Source: Roseofilum reptotaenium CS-1145
GTDB taxonomy: Bacteria > Cyanobacteriota > Cyanobacteriia > Cyanobacteriales > Desertifilaceae
NCBI RefSeq assembly: GCF_028330985.1
Contig: NZ_JAQMUE010000100.1
Span: forward strand, 1-64,000
Direction: 5' to 3'
Length of the DNA stretch: 64,000 bases
Shown here: in pieces, positions 61,511 to 64,000 of the stretch
Layout: every line of letters begins with the position of its first letter
How positions within the stretch are numbered: position 1 is the first letter of the stretch
The notes under the pieces: model-generated
What the model saw: the letters and a program-made list of their open reading frames with translations, nothing else
The model's database searches: none
Told to the model about the DNA's origin: nothing
Program-made: the position numbers and the translations under genes

Positions 61511-62389
61511 TCAATTGCGATCGCTAAATTGCTCCAGTAACTCTTGCTGTGACTTTTGCAAAATCAAGGAAAACACTTCTTCAGTTGGCAAAGCTATCAA
61601 TTTGGGTACGATCGCCTCTAATTCAGGGTCAATGGTCTGAAAACGTAACCTCATCAAGTTTTCCACCGTTTTTCGGCGCTCTTGTTCAATACCTTGTTCA
61701 ATACCTTGTTGTAAAACGGTTTTTCTGGCCTGTTCGAGCATTTCTCGGTATAAAGGTGATGCTTCTAGTACCGACATATCCCACCTCAGAATTTGTTTAA
61801 CTAGATTGGTGTCCAATACAAAATTAGCAAAAAAACCGAGCAACGTCTCGAAGTCTTGCAACTGTTCATCAGCTCTCAACCTTCGCACTGCTTCTTGCAC
61901 CACGAGTTCTTGGTCGCCATTTTTGAGCAAAGGGACAAAGGGAATTAGGGGGCGAATGGGGGGATCGAGAATAGTTCGCGCTTCAATTTCCCAGAGATTG
62001 ATAACTTTGTATTCTCGTAGTGCCTTCAGACCCCCAAATTCCGATTCGTAACGAGTGGGAATGGGTTGCTTTCCGTCGGGTTTGAGCAGATTGACTAATA
62101 CAGGGTATACGGGAAGTTGGTATTTCTCTTCGGCAAGGGCGGCATAGGCTTGCATCCGCCTGGGCATTTGAGCGTTATAGTACAGTTGCAACTCGTTAAC
62201 GACCAGAAATTCTCCCTGTTGAGGAGACCGGACTCTCAATAAAACATCGGTCTGGCGGCTCACCCATTCAAAACTGGTGGACTCCATGCCAATGTACTGG
62301 AGGTCGGGCATTTTAGTTACCCATTCTACCCAGCGATCGGGGTTTAATCCAATCAAACGTTTGCTGCCAATATCTGCGGGCTTGGCCAT
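61511..62389 (-). CDS. Rpn/PD-(D/E)XK-like cyanobacterial protein
   Basis: 292 residues. The N-terminal half contains SRQTDVLLRVRSPQQGEFLVVNELQLYYN, with Asp, Glu-x-Gln spacing of the PD-(D/E)XK fold (Gln in place of Lys), and QLPVYPVLVNLLKP. The C-terminal part has a repeated GIEQGIEQERRKTVENLMRLRF segment and a helical end, as in transposase-derived Rpn proteins and cyanobacterial DUF4351-type proteins. These make large families in cyanobacteria, perhaps as recombination-promoting nucleases. The replaced lysine raises doubt about catalysis. Confidence 0.7.
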   Translation of the reverse strand: MAKPADIGSKRLIGLNPDRWVEWVTKMPDLQYIGMESTSFEWVSRQTDVLLRVRSPQQGEFLVVNELQLYYNAQMPRRMQAYAALAEEKYQLPVYPVLVNLLKPDGKQPIPTRYESEFGGLKALREYKVINLWEIEARTILDPPIRPLIPFVPLLKNGDQELVVQEAVRRLRADEQLQDFETLLGFFANFVLDTNLVKQILRWDMSVLEASPLYREMLEQARKTVLQQGIEQGIEQERRKTVENLMRLRFQTIDPELEAIVPKLIALPTEEVFSLILQKSQQELLEQFSDRN

Positions 62390-62568
62390 TTTTCTAACTA
62401 AATTAATTAATAATTGAATAACGTAAGCACCGGCAAAGGAGCTAAAGATCGGGCGATCGCCAGTTCCCTTACCGGTGCTTAGAAAATTATGATTCTAATC
62501 TGCTCTATAGCAATGCTGTTTGGGTCTTAACAGGGGTTGAACTTCCGATTACCCATTACCAGCGCTAT

Positions 62569-63051
62569 TTAGAATAATCCCAAGGTCAGAGATTTATCGA
62601 TGGGTAAAGCCGCTCCAATACCTAACCAGAGAGTAACCAGGGTTCCAAACAAGAAAACCGCAGTCGCGACGGGACGGCGGAAAGGATTTTGGAATTTGTT
62701 CACATTTTCGATAAAAGGAACCAGGATTAAGCCTAGGGGAATGGAAGCCATCATCAGAACGCCCAACAGTTTATTGGGAACTGTTCTCAGAATTTGGAAT
62801 ACAGGATAAAAGTACCACTCTGGCAGAATTTCCAGGGGAGTGGCAAAGGGATCGGCAGGTTCGCCAATAAAGGCAGGATCGAGTACCGCTAGGGCAACGA
62901 TGCAGCCGAGGGTTCCCACAATTACGACTGGGAAAGTATACAACAGGTCATTGGGCCAGGCAGGTTCACCATAGTAATTATGGCCCATGCCTTGGGCGAG
63001 TTTTTCCCGGAGTTTGGGATCGGATAAGGCCGGTGGCTTTTGAATGGACAT
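62569..63051 (-). CDS. petD: Cytochrome b6f complex subunit IV
   Basis: 160 residues, three membrane helices. KKP-type N-terminus ([33 protein letters not shown]), [17 protein letters not shown] (the PEWY motif of the quinol oxidation site) and [17 protein letters not shown] (the last given as position about 112-128). Part of the photosynthetic and respiratory plastoquinol-cytochrome c6/plastocyanin reductase in thylakoids. It follows petB by 94 bases with a dispersed repeat between. Confidence 0.98.
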   Translation of the reverse strand: MSIQKPPALSDPKLREKLAQGMGHNYYGEPAWPNDLLYTFPVVIVGTLGCIVALAVLDPAFIGEPADPFATPLEILPEWYFYPVFQILRTVPNKLLGVLMMASIPLGLILVPFIENVNKFQNPFRRPVATAVFLFGTLVTLWLGIGAALPIDKSLTLGLF

Positions 63052-63145
63052 GGTTCAATCAATATAATGAATGGAACAATTATATAGAGGGAGTCGGCAG
63101 TGAAGCAGTCGGGATTTATCTCCCTATTCCCTAGCACTACGTGCT

Positions 63146-63814
63146 TTACAAGGGGCCAGAGATCCCTTGCTTACGAATCATTAAGAAGTGAGCCAACATG
63201 AAGACGGCGATCGACCAAGGAAGGACGAAGATGTGTAGGCTATAGAAGCGGGTTAAGGTGGCTTGACCTACACTTTCACCGCCTCGCATTAGTTCAACGA
63301 CAAGGTCTCCAACCACAGGAACAGCAGCAGGAACGCCACTTACAATTTTAACGGCCCAATATCCGACCTGATCCCAAGGCAGAGAATACCCGGTAACTCC
63401 GAAGGTTACAGTGATGACCGCTAGAACAACTCCGGTAACCCAAGTTAGCTCGCGGGGTTTTTTGAAGCCTCCGGTAAGGTACACTCGGAAGATGTGCAGA
63501 ATCATCATCAGCACCATCATACTGGCAGACCAACGGTGGATGGAGCGGATTAACCATCCAAAGCTGACTTCATTCATGATGTATTGAATAGAGGTGAAGG
63601 CTTCAGCTACCGTGGGTTTGTAGTAGAAGGTCATGGCGAATCCAGTCGCAAACTGGATGAGGAAGCACACGAGGGTAATTCCACCGAGACAGTAGAAGAT
63701 ATTAACGTGAGGAGGGACGTATTTACTGGTGATGTCGTCGGAGATGCCTTGGATCTCCAGACGTTCTTGAAACCATTGAAAGGTTTTTGACTCTCTTACC
63801 TGCTTGGTAAACAT
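63146..63814 (-). CDS. petB: Cytochrome b6
   Basis: 222 residues from [22 protein letters not shown] (63814); the frame runs 19 codons further upstream, but those residues are not part of the family. Four membrane helices. Haem-ligand histidines are in [23 protein letters not shown] and [23 protein letters not shown] (positions about 86/100 and 187/202). Cys 35 in FYCLGG covalently holds haem cn. Core subunit of cytochrome b6f, co-transcribed with petD. Confidence 0.98.
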   Translation of the reverse strand: MFTKQVRESKTFQWFQERLEIQGISDDITSKYVPPHVNIFYCLGGITLVCFLIQFATGFAMTFYYKPTVAEAFTSIQYIMNEVSFGWLIRSIHRWSASMMVLMMILHIFRVYLTGGFKKPRELTWVTGVVLAVITVTFGVTGYSLPWDQVGYWAVKIVSGVPAAVPVVGDLVVELMRGGESVGQATLTRFYSLHIFVLPWSIAVFMLAHFLMIRKQGISGPL

Positions 63815-63875
63815 GCGGTTAACGATCCTATGAAAGATTAATGCGCTCTTATAGAAATGTAACATAGCCAAAGTA

Positions 63876-64000
63876 ATGATAAAACAGGTGATGGTAAAGC
63901 GAATTTTTTGGGTGGCGTGTTTTTTGGTGTTGTATGTGGCGATCGCCCTTGGGGTTTGGATCTCTCCAGCCTATGCTCTGACACAAGAACAGAAGCTCTA
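63876..64000 (+). CDS. ctpA: Carboxyl-terminal processing protease CtpA (5' part)
   Basis: Start of a gene divergent from petB, cut by the window end. The visible 41 residues form a signal peptide (basic [10 protein letters not shown], hydrophobic [15 protein letters not shown], cleavage near AYA) followed by LTQEQKL, the usual mature start of cyanobacterial CtpA, which trims the C-terminus of photosystem II protein D1 in the lumen. Location beside petBD is typical. ATG at 63891 is an alternative start. Confidence 0.75.
   Translation, partial: MIKQVMVKRIFWVACFLVLYVAIALGVWISPAYALTQEQKL

Overview
The window is chromosomal DNA of a cyanobacterium. The evidence is petB-petD and ctpA at the right end, cytochrome c6 (petJ), the phycobilisome-degradation protein NblA, hopanoid enzyme HpnH, the tig-clpP-clpX cluster, cyanobacteria-restricted families (DUF3038, DUF4335, DUF3493), and very many HIP1 octamers (GCGATCGC). 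The many TPR, pentapeptide and CHAT proteins, the intergenic heptamer repeats and the small toxin-antitoxin pairs suit a large-genome filamentous form of the Oscillatoriales type. Genus cannot be decided from the sequence.

Left end (1-7.3 kb): folK is followed on the minus strand by a compact run of genes for a Rid-family protein, an SDR reductase, a divergent dihydropteroate-synthase-like protein, a class I methyltransferase, one or two tiny overlapping ORFs, a SurE phosphatase and an ATP-grasp/SMP-30 fusion. It looks like an undescribed small-molecule pathway, plausibly starting from a pterin supplied by FolK. This is the strongest candidate for a new system. From 7.3 to 22.3 kb are mostly housekeeping genes: a DUF218 protein, a GGDEF-EAL gene interrupted by one stop codon, clpX/clpP/tig, asd-dapA, RNase J, petJ and tRNA-Glu.

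Middle (22.4-51.4 kb): conserved cyanobacterial genes (DUF4335/DUF3038, apt, an oligopeptide permease, a GST-like protein, hpnH with an FGE-like protein, rnhA, a DHH phosphoesterase) are mixed with accessory genes: an AT-rich RsgA-like GTPase, a NERD-helicase-pentapeptide fusion, a TPR-pentapeptide protein, a tandem Tudor-knot-like protein and a PD-(D/E)XK protein. A signalling and stress block follows (UbiB-like kinase, PP2C phosphatase, NblA, tandem Usp, Ser/Thr kinase), then anmK and the KtrA/KtrB potassium uptake pair.

Right part (51.4-62.4 kb) is a plastic region. It has a TPR-CHAT protease operon whose last gene encodes a C-terminal two-helix membrane protein broken by one in-frame stop, a decayed ABC-transporter fragment, palindromic tandem repeats, and an island of small toxin-antitoxin genes including an antitoxin that joins a HigA-like N-terminus to an AbrB-type DNA-binding domain. 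It also has a fused oligopeptide ABC ATPase, a TPR protein and a nuclease-like protein with a relic copy beside it. The window closes with petD, petB and the start of divergent ctpA.

All functional calls come from reading motifs by eye; no database search was made.
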